From Hyphomicrobiales bacterium (GTDB taxonomy: Bacteria; Pseudomonadota; Alphaproteobacteria; Rhizobiales; Rhizobiaceae): DNA of 64,000 nucleotides. The first letter of the stretch is position 1; every line of letters starts with the position of its first letter. The stretch lies in contig UCKU01000017.1 in the NCBI GenBank assembly GCA_900473185.1, positions 166,326 through 230,325 on the forward strand, written 5' to 3'. The position numbers and the translations under genes were made by a program. The notes under the pieces are model-generated. The model did no database searches. It was not told where the DNA came from and saw only the letters and a program-made list of their open reading frames with translations. Positions 42,441-50,127 of this stretch are shown here, one piece after another.

Positions 42441-43793
42441 ATGATTTCGAAGATCCTCATAGCCAATCGCGGCGAGATTGCCCTTCGCGTGCTGCGCGCC
42501 TGCAAGGAGCTCGGCATCGCAAGTGTGGCCGTGCATTCGACGGCCGATGCCGACGCCATGCATGTGCGCCTTGCCGACGAGAGTGTGTGCATCGGCCCGC
42601 CGCCGTCGCGCGAAAGCTATCTCAATATCCACCAGATCGTCGCAGCCTGCGAAATCACCGGCGCTGATGCCGTTCATCCGGGCTACGGCTTCCTGTCGGA
42701 AAACGCCAAGTTCGCCGATATCCTCGAAGCACACGGCATCACCTTCATCGGCCCGACGGCGGAGCATATCCGCATCATGGGCGACAAGATCACCGCCAAG
42801 ACGACGGCCCAGGAACTCGGCATCCCCGTCGTTCCCGGCTCCGACGGCGAGGTGAAGACCGAAGAGGACGCACTGAAGACGGCTGCCTATATCGGCTATC
42901 CGGTGCTGATCAAGGCAACGGCCGGCGGCGGCGGACGCGGCATGAAGGTCGCCAAGACCGAAGCCGACCTGATCGAGGCATGGTCGACGGCCCGCACCGA
43001 AGCGGCCGCTGCCTTCGGCAACGACGCAGTCTACATGGAAAAATACCTCGAAAAGCCGCGCCACATCGAAATCCAGGTGTTCGGCGATGGCGAAGGCCAT
43101 GCGGTCCATCTCGGTGAGCGCGACTGCTCGCTGCAGCGCCGTCACCAGAAGGTCTGGGAAGAAGCCAATTCTCCCGCCCTCAATGTCGAGCAGCGCATGA
43201 AGATCGGCCAGATCTGCGCAGACGCCATGATGAAGCTGAAATATCGCGGCGCCGGCACGATCGAATTCCTCTACGAAAACGGCGAATTCTATTTCATCGA
43301 AATGAACACCCGCCTGCAGGTGGAGCATCCGGTCACCGAAGCCATCACCGGCATCGACCTCGTGCATGAACAGATCCGCGTTGCCTCCGGCGGCGGGCTC
43401 TCGGTCACGCAGGATGAAGTACACTTCCATGGCCATGCCATCGAATGCCGCATCAATGCCGAGGACGCACGCACCTTCGTGCCCTCGCCCGGCACGATCA
43501 CGCATTTCCATGCACCGGGCGGACTTGGCGTGCGCATCGACTCCGGCGCGTATCAGGGCTACAAGATCCCGCCTTACTACGACAGCCTCATCGGCAAGCT
43601 GATCGTCCACGGCCGTACGCGCGTCGAATGCATGATGCGCCTGCGCCGCGCGCTCGATGAATTTGTCGTTGACGGAATCAAGACGACGCTGCCACTGTTC
43701 CAGGATCTCGTTTCCAACCAGGATATCGCCAACGGCGATTATGATATCCATTGGCTGGAAAAGTATCTCGCCAACAGCAAGCCGGCAGCGTAG
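42441..43793 (+). CDS. accC: Acetyl-CoA carboxylase, biotin carboxylase subunit
   Basis: Carboxylates biotin on AccB using ATP and bicarbonate, the first step of fatty-acid synthesis. The 450-residue protein has the three-part biotin carboxylase fold: MISKILIANRGEIALRVLRA at the start, the Gly-rich ATP loop KATAGGGGRGMKV near 160, and the metal and catalytic segment FIEMNTRLQVEHPVTE near 290. ATG at 42441 follows the accB stop closely; a start inside accB is rejected. The aat gene begins 7 bases after its stop. Confidence 0.97.
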   Translation: MISKILIANRGEIALRVLRACKELGIASVAVHSTADADAMHVRLADESVCIGPPPSRESYLNIHQIVAACEITGADAVHPGYGFLSENAKFADILEAHGITFIGPTAEHIRIMGDKITAKTTAQELGIPVVPGSDGEVKTEEDALKTAAYIGYPVLIKATAGGGGRGMKVAKTEADLIEAWSTARTEAAAAFGNDAVYMEKYLEKPRHIEIQVFGDGEGHAVHLGERDCSLQRRHQKVWEEANSPALNVEQRMKIGQICADAMMKLKYRGAGTIEFLYENGEFYFIEMNTRLQVEHPVTEAITGIDLVHEQIRVASGGGLSVTQDEVHFHGHAIECRINAEDARTFVPSPGTITHFHAPGGLGVRIDSGAYQGYKIPPYYDSLIGKLIVHGRTRVECMMRLRRALDEFVVDGIKTTLPLFQDLVSNQDIANGDYDIHWLEKYLANSKPAA

Positions 43794-43800
43794 GACAGGA

Positions 43801-44418
43801 ATGGCAGGAGCGCGCAGGAAGTCACCAGGTATTACCCCGGAAATCCTCCTGCGCGCCTACTCGATCGGCCTCTTTCCCATGGCCGAATCCGCCGACGACC
43901 CAGAAATCTTCTGGGTCGAACCCGATGTCCGCGGTGTCCTTCCGTTGGACGGCCGTTTTCACATCTCCAAAAGCCTTCGAAAGACGATCAAGCAGAGGCC
44001 CTTCGACATTCGCTTCAACAGCCATTTCGATGCCGTGATCACCGCTTGCGCGCAGGAAACATCCGACCGCCCAAGTACCTGGATCAACGAGACGATCAGG
44101 ACACTCTATTCCGCCCTGCACCGCATGGGCCACGCCCATTCCGTCGAAGCCTGGGATGGTGATGAATTGGTCGGCGGGCTCTACGGCGTGTCGCTTGGCT
44201 CCGCCTTCTTCGGGGAAAGCATGTTCTCGCGGCGCACCGATGCTTCGAAAATCTGTCTCGTGCATCTGGTGGAGCATTTGCGCCAGAAACATTTCACCCT
44301 GCTCGACACGCAATTCACGACTGAGCATCTGAAAACATTCGGTGCCATTGACGTACCTAAAGCGGACTATGCGCTACTACTCGCCGCCGCAATGGAATCG
44401 CCACATCTCGCGTTCTAG
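43801..44418 (+). CDS. aat: Leucyl/phenylalanyl-tRNA--protein transferase
   Basis: Adds Leu or Phe to N-terminal Lys or Arg of proteins, making them ClpS/ClpA substrates. The 205-residue protein carries the family blocks ILLRAYSIGLFPMAES, FWVEPDVRGVLPLD, TWINETIRTLYSALHRMGHAHSVE and GVSLGSAFFGESMFSR. It follows accC by 7 bases, so it is expressed with the fatty-acid genes. Its partners clpS and clpA are at the left end of the window. Confidence 0.96.
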   Translation: MAGARRKSPGITPEILLRAYSIGLFPMAESADDPEIFWVEPDVRGVLPLDGRFHISKSLRKTIKQRPFDIRFNSHFDAVITACAQETSDRPSTWINETIRTLYSALHRMGHAHSVEAWDGDELVGGLYGVSLGSAFFGESMFSRRTDASKICLVHLVEHLRQKHFTLLDTQFTTEHLKTFGAIDVPKADYALLLAAAMESPHLAF

Positions 44419-44444
44419 GGAACGATTATTCCGTCGGAAAAAGC

Positions 44445-44885
44445 TTATTTCGCGCCGGCGCTGTCCGGAGGCGGCACGTCCGAGTTCTGCTTGCAGTCCT
44501 TCAGCCAGACGTCATAGATCGGATGCTCGACGGCGTTGAGGCCGGGGCTGTCGGCAAACATCCAGCCGGTGAAGATGCGGCGGATCTTGCGGTCAAGCGT
44601 GATCTCGTCGACTTCGACGAAACCGTCGATCTTCTGGGCTTCCGACTGATCGCGCGAATAACAGGCTTTCGGCGTCACCTGCAGGGCGCCGAACTGGACC
44701 GTTTCGTTGACATAGACGTCGAAGGTGGTGATGCGACCGGTGATCTTGTCGAGGCCGGAGAAGACAGCGACCGGATTGTCGATGCGGGCAGCCTGTGCCT
44801 GATTGGAAAGAAGCCCGGCGGAAAGCGCCAATAGCGATACAGCTCCCGCAGCCGGCAGGACCGTGTTTCGCAGGGAAAGCTTCAT
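44445..44885 (-). CDS. DUF2155 domain-containing exported protein
   Basis: Exported protein of 146 residues. A signal peptide (about 1-32, ending NQAQAARI) is followed by the DUF2155 core: AVFSGLDKITGRITTFDVYV, FGALQVTPKACYSRD, FVEVDEI, and WMFADSPGLNAVEHPIYDVWLKDC. Two cysteines (in KACYS and KDCKQ) may form a disulfide. Function unknown; the family is alphaproteobacterial and often neighbours aat or the NDUFA12 gene, as here. Confidence 0.9.
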   Translation of the reverse strand: MKLSLRNTVLPAAGAVSLLALSAGLLSNQAQAARIDNPVAVFSGLDKITGRITTFDVYVNETVQFGALQVTPKACYSRDQSEAQKIDGFVEVDEITLDRKIRRIFTGWMFADSPGLNAVEHPIYDVWLKDCKQNSDVPPPDSAGAK

Positions 44886-45002
44886 ATCTACCCGTCTCCA
44901 GCACATATCAGGTTCATGGCCGCAGCAATGGCGGCCAACCTGCGGGTAAAGGTCAATTGTGGCCAAAGCGCGGGGCAGGACCCGCCATCAGATGCTTGAC
45001 GC

Positions 45003-45398
45003 TCAGTTGCCCGGCGTCCATGCGTCGTAATCGCCGGTCACGCGCGGACGTTCGCCGGCAGCCGAGAGCGACCCCGGCGGACGGTAGGCCTGGGGCGAAC
45101 CCGTGGGGTTGGCGCGGTGCGGCTTCTGCCATTCCTTGGCGACGTAGTTTTCCTTGGACGGCGGAACGTCGGTGCGGTGATGCATCCAGCCGTGCCAGCC
45201 TGGAGGAATAGCGGAAGCTTCGGCGTAACCCTTGTAAATCACCCAGCGCTTCGGCAGGCCGTAAGAGGAAAGACCGCCTTCGTAATAGACATTGCCCAAC
45301 TCGTCTTCACCAACGCGCTTGAAGCCGCGAAGGGCGAACAGCGTGCCGAAAGTGTAATTGTTCCACCAGGTGAAGGTGTGCAACAGGAACTTGATCAT
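45003..45398 (-). CDS. NADH:ubiquinone oxidoreductase subunit NDUFA12-like
   Basis: Accessory subunit of complex I, 131 residues, homolog of mitochondrial NDUFA12 (B17.2). The family signature is intact: TFGTLFALRGFKRVGEDELGN, VYYE, KRWVIYKGYAEASAIPPGWHGWMHH. The Pro/Gly-rich C-terminal end is typical. ATG at 45398 follows GAGGAAAAGAC. It is transcribed between the GNAT genes and the DUF2155 gene. Alphaproteobacterial complex I contains this subunit (known from Paracoccus). Confidence 0.93.
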   Translation of the reverse strand: MIKFLLHTFTWWNNYTFGTLFALRGFKRVGEDELGNVYYEGGLSSYGLPKRWVIYKGYAEASAIPPGWHGWMHHRTDVPPSKENYVAKEWQKPHRANPTGSPQAYRPPGSLSAAGERPRVTGDYDAWTPGN

Positions 45399-45500
45399 GT
45401 CTTTTCCTCGTGGCCGCAGGACGCGGACGAAAGCAGATAGGCTTTTTCGCTTATGCCGCCGCCAAGCCGAATTGTCCAGTGATTCCCGCCGAAACTACGG

Positions 45501-45968
45501 TCATTTCAGAGCCATCTTGAAACCGAGATGCGACGGCTTGAAGCCCAGTCTTTCGTAGAAACGATGGGCATCCTTGCGTACCGCATTCGATGTCAGTTGG
45601 ACGAGCCGGACGCCGCGACCTTTCGCCTCGGCAATGGCAAATTCGATCATCCGCACGCCGATGCCTTGCCCGCGCATATCGGCGCGCGTCTGCACCGCCT
45701 CGATGATCATGGCGGATGAGCCGCGTGCATTGAGCGAGGTGGCGATCATGGTCTGGAAGGTGCCGACGACCTCACCCGCCTGTTCGGCGACATAAAGCGT
45801 CTGGTTGGGAGACGCAGCGATCCCCGCATAGGCGCGGGCGTAATCCGGATAGGCCTCCGGATCACTCGTATCTCCATGGCCGCCGAGCGGATCGGCAGCA
45901 AACATGGCGATCAAAGCCGGCAGATCGGCTTCACGTGCTTCGCGGATGATAATGTCGCCGGATGCCAT
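45501..45968 (-). CDS. GNAT family N-acetyltransferase
   Basis: Acetyl-CoA-dependent acetyltransferase of 155 residues. Motif A is TRADMRGQGIGVRMIEFAIAEAKGRG, with the Q/RxxGxG/A loop RGQGIG, followed by motif B AHRFYERLGFKPSHLGF. Substrate unknown. ATG at 45968 starts one base after the stop of the previous GNAT gene (TGA-T-ATG), showing close coupling. Confidence 0.85.
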   Translation of the reverse strand: MASGDIIIREAREADLPALIAMFAADPLGGHGDTSDPEAYPDYARAYAGIAASPNQTLYVAEQAGEVVGTFQTMIATSLNARGSSAMIIEAVQTRADMRGQGIGVRMIEFAIAEAKGRGVRLVQLTSNAVRKDAHRFYERLGFKPSHLGFKMALK

Positions 45969-45969
45969 A

Positions 45970-46476
45970 TCAGTGGAGCTCGAGCGCCTTCTCCAAAACC
46001 AGCGTCGGAATGCCGGACAGGCCGGGGCCACTGTTCTCATTGCGTCCGGCTTCGACGAAACCGAGCCGCGTATAGAAATGGATGGCTTCGTGGTTCTGAA
46101 CCTCGACTTCCAGCCTCATGATTTCCGCCTCCGGGAAGCAAGTTTCCAGCTCGGCGAAGATATCGCGGCCAATACCCTGGCGCTGCAGATCCGGCTTTAC
46201 ATAGAGGAGATGCAGCATGACGGTCTTCGTCATCTCGGATGACATCGCCGCATAGCCCATGCCGCCAATATTCCGGCCGTCATCGGCAACGAGGAATTCG
46301 GCATTCTTCTTCGTCAGCCGCGCCTTCAGCGCAGCCGGCGAAAAGAGATGAGTGATCAGTTCGTTGACCTTCGCAACGCCATGGCTTGCATCATAGGCCG
46401 CATGGAAACTCTCGACCAACAGGGCGCGGACCTTCTCCAGATCGCGCTCGCCAGCCGTTCGGACGAAATAAACCAA
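45970..46476 (-). CDS. GNAT family N-acetyltransferase
   Basis: Acetyltransferase of 168 residues with motif A VKPDLQRQGIGRDIFAELE (acetyl-CoA loop QRQGIG) and motif B EAIHFYTRLGFVEAG. The N-terminal half (RALLVESFHAAYD) is the usual substrate side. It starts with TTG at 46476, supported by GGAG six bases upstream. It follows gatB by 65 bases and precedes a second GNAT gene by one base. The substrate is unknown. Confidence 0.85.
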   Translation of the reverse strand: MVYFVRTAGERDLEKVRALLVESFHAAYDASHGVAKVNELITHLFSPAALKARLTKKNAEFLVADDGRNIGGMGYAAMSSEMTKTVMLHLLYVKPDLQRQGIGRDIFAELETCFPEAEIMRLEVEVQNHEAIHFYTRLGFVEAGRNENSGPGLSGIPTLVLEKALELH

Positions 46477-46541
46477 GACCTTCTCCTCGCGGCATCGGTC
46501 TTCCGAACACCGCTTCGCACGTTCAACCGAAAGCCGCTGGC

Positions 46542-48047
46542 TTATTCTTCCTCGATGCCGAGTTTGGCCTTGACGAGGGCCTGAACGGCCTGCGGATTGG
46601 CCTTGCCGCCGGTCGCCTTCATGACCTGACCGACGAACCAGCCGGCAAGCGTCGGCTTTGCCTTAACCTTGGCAACCTGATCCGGGTTGGCGGCGATGAT
46701 CTCATCGACGGCCTTTTCGATGGCGCCGGTATCCGTCACCTGCTTCAGGCCGCGGCTTTCGACGATCTCGGCGGGATCGCCGCCTTCGTTGAGGATGATT
46801 TCGAAAACATCCTTGGCGATCTTGCCGGAGATGGTCTCGGCCTTGATGAGGTCGATGATGGCGCCGAGCTGGGCCGGAGAAACTGGCGTTTCTTCGATAT
46901 CCTTGCCGGTGCGGTTGAGAGCGCCGAGCAGATCGTTGATGACCCAGTTGGCCGCCGCTTTGCCATCGCGGCCTTCGGCAACGGCTTCGAAATAATCGGC
47001 GATCGCCTTTTCCGAGACGAGCACCGAGGCATCGTAGATAGAGAGACCGAGTTCGCGGACGAAACGCTCTTTCTTGTCGTCGGGCAGTTCCGGCAGATAC
47101 TGAGCAAGATCACTGACAAAGGCGTCGTCGAATTCGAGCGGCAGCAGGTCCGGATCGGGGAAATAGCGATAGTCATGCGCATCTTCCTTAGTGCGCATGG
47201 ACCGCGTCTCGCCCTTGTTCGGGTCGAAGAGACGGGTTTCCTGATCGATGGTGCCGCCATCCTCCAGGATACCGATCTGGCGGCGGGCTTCGTATTCGAT
47301 CGCCTGGCCGATGAAGCGGATAGAGTTGACGTTCTTGATTTCGCAGCGAGTACCGAAGGCTTCGCCCGGGCGACGCACGGAGACGTTGACGTCAGCGCGC
47401 ATGGAGCCTTCGTCCATGTTGCCGTCGCAGGTGCCGAGGTAGCGCACGATCGAGCGCAGCTTCGTCATATAGGCCTTGGCCTCGTCGGAGGTGCGCATAT
47501 CCGGCTTGGAGACGATTTCCATCAGCGCAACGCCGGAGCGGTTCAGGTCCACATAGGACATGGTCGGATGCTGGTCGTGCATCGACTTGCCGGCGTCCTG
47601 TTCCAGGTGCAGGCGCTCGATGCCGATCTCGATATCCTCGAACTGGCCCTGACGGTCCGGGCCGAGCGAGATGACGATCTTGCCCTCGCCGACGATCGGG
47701 TCCTTGTACTGCGAGATCTGATAGCCCTGCGGCAGGTCCGGATAGAAATAATTCTTGCGGTCGAAGAGCGAACGCTTGTTGATCTCAGCCTTCAGGCCGA
47801 GGCCGGTGCGCACCGCCTGCTTGACGCATTCCTCGTTGATGACGGGCAGCATGCCGGGCATGGCCGCATCGACGAGCGAGACGTTCGAATTCTGCGGCTT
47901 GCCGAACTCCGTCGACGCGCCGGAAAATAGCTTGGAATTGGAGAGCACCTGGGCATGGACTTCCAAGCCGATAATGACTTCCCAATCGCCGGTGGCGCCG
48001 GGGATATAACGTTTCGGATCAGGTGTGCGAACGTCGACAAGGGTCAT
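46542..48047 (-). CDS. gatB: Asp-tRNA(Asn)/Glu-tRNA(Gln) amidotransferase subunit B
   Basis: Binds mischarged tRNA and phosphorylates the amino acid for amidation, with GatA and GatC. The 501 residues show GLEVHAQVLSNSKLFSG near 30, the FYPDLPQGYQISQYKDPI block, DLNRSGVALMEIVSKPDMR, KNVNSIRFI, and a C-terminal YqeY-like helical domain (from about 350). It is separated from gatCA by about 2.1 kb, including a convergent yjhX and GNAT genes. ATG at 48047 follows AAAGAG. Confidence 0.96.
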   Translation of the reverse strand: MTLVDVRTPDPKRYIPGATGDWEVIIGLEVHAQVLSNSKLFSGASTEFGKPQNSNVSLVDAAMPGMLPVINEECVKQAVRTGLGLKAEINKRSLFDRKNYFYPDLPQGYQISQYKDPIVGEGKIVISLGPDRQGQFEDIEIGIERLHLEQDAGKSMHDQHPTMSYVDLNRSGVALMEIVSKPDMRTSDEAKAYMTKLRSIVRYLGTCDGNMDEGSMRADVNVSVRRPGEAFGTRCEIKNVNSIRFIGQAIEYEARRQIGILEDGGTIDQETRLFDPNKGETRSMRTKEDAHDYRYFPDPDLLPLEFDDAFVSDLAQYLPELPDDKKERFVRELGLSIYDASVLVSEKAIADYFEAVAEGRDGKAAANWVINDLLGALNRTGKDIEETPVSPAQLGAIIDLIKAETISGKIAKDVFEIILNEGGDPAEIVESRGLKQVTDTGAIEKAVDEIIAANPDQVAKVKAKPTLAGWFVGQVMKATGGKANPQAVQALVKAKLGIEEE

Positions 48048-48124
48048 TGGATGCTCTTTAAAGGCTGTTCTTTTCAAGTTGTGAGGTAAAGGAAATGGCC
48101 TGCCGGTGCAAGGCTTTCGGCAGC

Positions 48125-48634
48125 CTAGAAACCCGGGCCATAGCCTTCCGGCTCTTGCGGGCCGAGATGCTTGCTGAGACCGACTGATGGCACGTCGCGG
48201 TCGAGCTTCGGATTATAGGCGACCGAAAGCCAGTGGATCGCGTAGCCGTGCTTCTGGAAGAAGGAGATCGCCTCTGTATTTCCAGAATGGGTCTGCATCG
48301 CCGCCTCCTCGAAGCCCTGCTCGAAAATATCAGACTCGATATGCTCCAGAAGCGCGGTGCCGAGCCCCTGACGATTGAAGCTCGGATCGATCCAGAAGTC
48401 AGAAATGGTCTCGTCCAGTCCTTCGCGCGCGGCCCAGCCGGCCACCTGCCCGTTCTGTTCGACGACCGTGACGGTGAGCCAGTTATTATCCACGAACGTT
48501 CGGAAGGCGGTGCGGGCTCCATCCGTCATGGCGTCCGATTCGCCGATCAATGCCATCGCTCTTTGCCAGGCTCGCAAGCCGATTTCGCTCAAGAGCGCCG
48601 TGTCGCCTTCGCGGGCATTGCGAATGTGGATCAA
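48125..48634 (-). CDS. GNAT family N-acetyltransferase
   Basis: Acetyltransferase of 169 residues. Motif A is WIDPSFNRQGLGTALLEHIESDIF, and motif B TEAISFFQKHGYAIHW. The first half is MIHIRNAREGDTALLSEI, a common N-acetyltransferase start. A TTG start at 48634 is preferred since GGAGG lies five bases before it; a GTG six bases further upstream is possible. It stands upstream of gatB on the same strand and 322 bases from yjhX on the other strand. YjhQ, the E. coli partner of YjhX, is also a GNAT protein. Confidence 0.83.
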   Translation of the reverse strand: MIHIRNAREGDTALLSEIGLRAWQRAMALIGESDAMTDGARTAFRTFVDNNWLTVTVVEQNGQVAGWAAREGLDETISDFWIDPSFNRQGLGTALLEHIESDIFEQGFEEAAMQTHSGNTEAISFFQKHGYAIHWLSVAYNPKLDRDVPSVGLSKHLGPQEPEGYGPGF

Positions 48635-48956
48635 TGGCACCTCCGCGTTAGTACAGAGAGTAGACCATTGAGTCGGGCAATTTTCCAGTCCCTGCAATGA
48701 GATGAAGAAGCGAAAGCAATATTATCGGCGGCTTTTTTGTTCCGCTGCGCCTGCTTGACCGGATTGTGGTTGCTGATAAAAAGCCCGTCAGAGGTGTTTT
48801 ATGTCTAACCTGCCTGAGACCCGGTAAAGGCCCCTGCCCGCAAGCATAGCCTCGCGCGCACGGGCCCGAAAAACGAAGCCGCGGCGTATCGGCTAAACCC
48901 GAGCGCCAAATCGTTTTCGTGCGCCTTCCTGAAGGCGCGTTTCCGGATCAACAGCA
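48635..48956. other. Divergent intergenic region before yjhX
   Basis: 322 bases with no credible reading frame. A hairpin GCGCCTTC-CT-GAAGGCGC (48921-48938) lies 19 bases before the yjhX start. It may be regulatory or part of a repeat, but I could not match it elsewhere in the window. Confidence 0.4.
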
Positions 48957-49214
48957 ATGGACATCTCGCGCGCAGAACAGCGCATCCTACACCTTATGGC
49001 CCAGGGTGGCCGTATCGAAATCACTCGAGACGACAATAAAAAAATCGAAACGGTAAGTTGCTTCACCCGCGACGGCTGGGTCTATCCCGGCTTCGGCATG
49101 GAGCTTTTCCGCAAGCTGAAACGGCTGAAGGCAATCAAATCTTCCGCCGGCCAGCCCTATCGGATCACCGAAAGAGGACTGAGGCTCGTCAGGTCACAGC
49201 TCGATAACAGATAG
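48957..49214 (+). CDS. yjhX: YjhX family protein (UPF0386, possible toxin)
   Basis: Small protein of 85 residues, nearly all matching the family: MDISRAEQRILHLMAQGGRI, CFTRDGWVYPGFGMELFRKLK and ITERGLRLVRSQL. The fold suggests a winged helix with a basic second half. In E. coli, YjhX is described as the toxin of a pair with the GNAT protein YjhQ. Here GNAT genes lie on both sides (48125 and 49628), but none is in the same operon. Whether this protein is toxic is unknown. Confidence 0.85.
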   Translation: MDISRAEQRILHLMAQGGRIEITRDDNKKIETVSCFTRDGWVYPGFGMELFRKLKRLKAIKSSAGQPYRITERGLRLVRSQLDNR

Positions 49215-49265
49215 GTCTGACAAAGCCTGGCCGTGCGGCGCCATCGCCCTGCGGCCAGGAACGTT

Positions 49266-49541
49266 TCAGAGCTTTTCAGAAAGCTCCGGGCGCATCGCCG
49301 CCCATTCTTCGGCAATCGTGCCTGCTCCGATCGTTTTGCCGGCGCGTCGATACCAATAGCCGGCGTTCCAATCGTCGCCTTCGACGCGGTGGCAAAGGGC
49401 ATGGCCCCAGTCGAAGACCTGTTCACCCTCGTGGTTCTGGCAGATTTCGTGGACCGCCTCCCACTCTGCGCCCAATTTAAAGCCATTGGCAGCGAGGCGA
49501 TCAAAGGCCCCGATCAACCGCGCAAGATCCTGTTTCGGCAT
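49266..49541 (-). CDS. Hypothetical protein
   Basis: A 91-residue acidic, Trp-rich protein beginning MPKQDLARLIGAFDRLAANGF. Distinctive features are HEICQNHEGEQVFDWGHALCHRVEGDDWNAGYWYRRAG, with spaced His, Cys and Trp residues that could bind metal or a small ligand. I recognise no characterised family, only a conserved rhizobial hypothetical. It follows the frameshifted GNAT gene on the same strand, 86 bases apart, and its end is close to that of yjhX. Confidence 0.7.
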   Translation of the reverse strand: MPKQDLARLIGAFDRLAANGFKLGAEWEAVHEICQNHEGEQVFDWGHALCHRVEGDDWNAGYWYRRAGKTIGAGTIAEEWAAMRPELSEKL

Positions 49542-49627
49542 GAGGCCCTCCTCGCAAAGACCTCCCTCTATAACAGGCGTCGCCTCAAAATCCGAGACGG
49601 CGCCTGCCTTTCTTCAGGCTTGTCGCG

Positions 49628-50127
49628 CTAGTCCTCGGCTAATTGCTTCTGCAAATGCACCTTTTCGAGCGGGACGCCCATGCTCTTTGCAAACTCGATA
49701 CCGTGCCAGATGATCTTGAAACCGCAGCGCTCGTAAAGACGGATTGCACCGCTGTTCTTCGCATGCGTGTCGAGCCGCGCCGTTTCCAGCCCCTCGTCTT
49801 CATCAGGTCGCAGAGATGAAGCAGAAGCGCTTTGCCGATGCCTTTGCCCTGATGATCGGGATGAACCCAAAGGTCGGAAATATAGTTTGGCGCGTTCTCC
49901 CGTGCGCCCCATCCGACTATTCCTCCGTCAAGCTCAGCAACGAAGATCTCGCCCGTCGTCTCATCCGGAAAAATCGCGAATTCCTGCTTCACCCGGTCGA
50001 TGACAGCGGGATCCCGATAGCTGTCTTCAAAGGCATTGCTTGCCGCCCATGCGGCAAAACCAACAACGCCGACCATTTTGTGGTCGGCGTCTGAAATCTT
50101 TCGTATTGTTAGACCGGTTACCACCAC
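49628..50127 (-). pseudogene. GNAT family acetyltransferase gene, frameshifted
   Basis: One frame (from GTG at 50127) reads well to KALLLHLCDLMKTRG and then runs into WKRRGSTRM. The other frame continues with LETARLDTHAKNSGAIRLYERCGFKIIWHG and ends at TAG (49628). Adding one G to the run at 49790-49793 (CCCC on the plus strand) restores a single GNAT protein of about 166 residues with motifs A (HPDHQGKGIGKALL) and B. It is either a recent one-base deletion or a sequencing error in the run. The GTG overlaps the last codons of gatA, so the gene is coupled to gatA. Confidence 0.85.

Noticed and set aside
42420..47930. Long frames antisense to accC (minus) and gatB (plus)
   Set aside because: accC and gatB have unmistakable motifs; the opposing frames have no domain.
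49628..50127. Programmed frameshift in the GNAT gene
   Set aside because: There is no slippery X XXY YYZ heptamer with a downstream structure; a simple one-base loss or sequencing error in the G-run explains it better.
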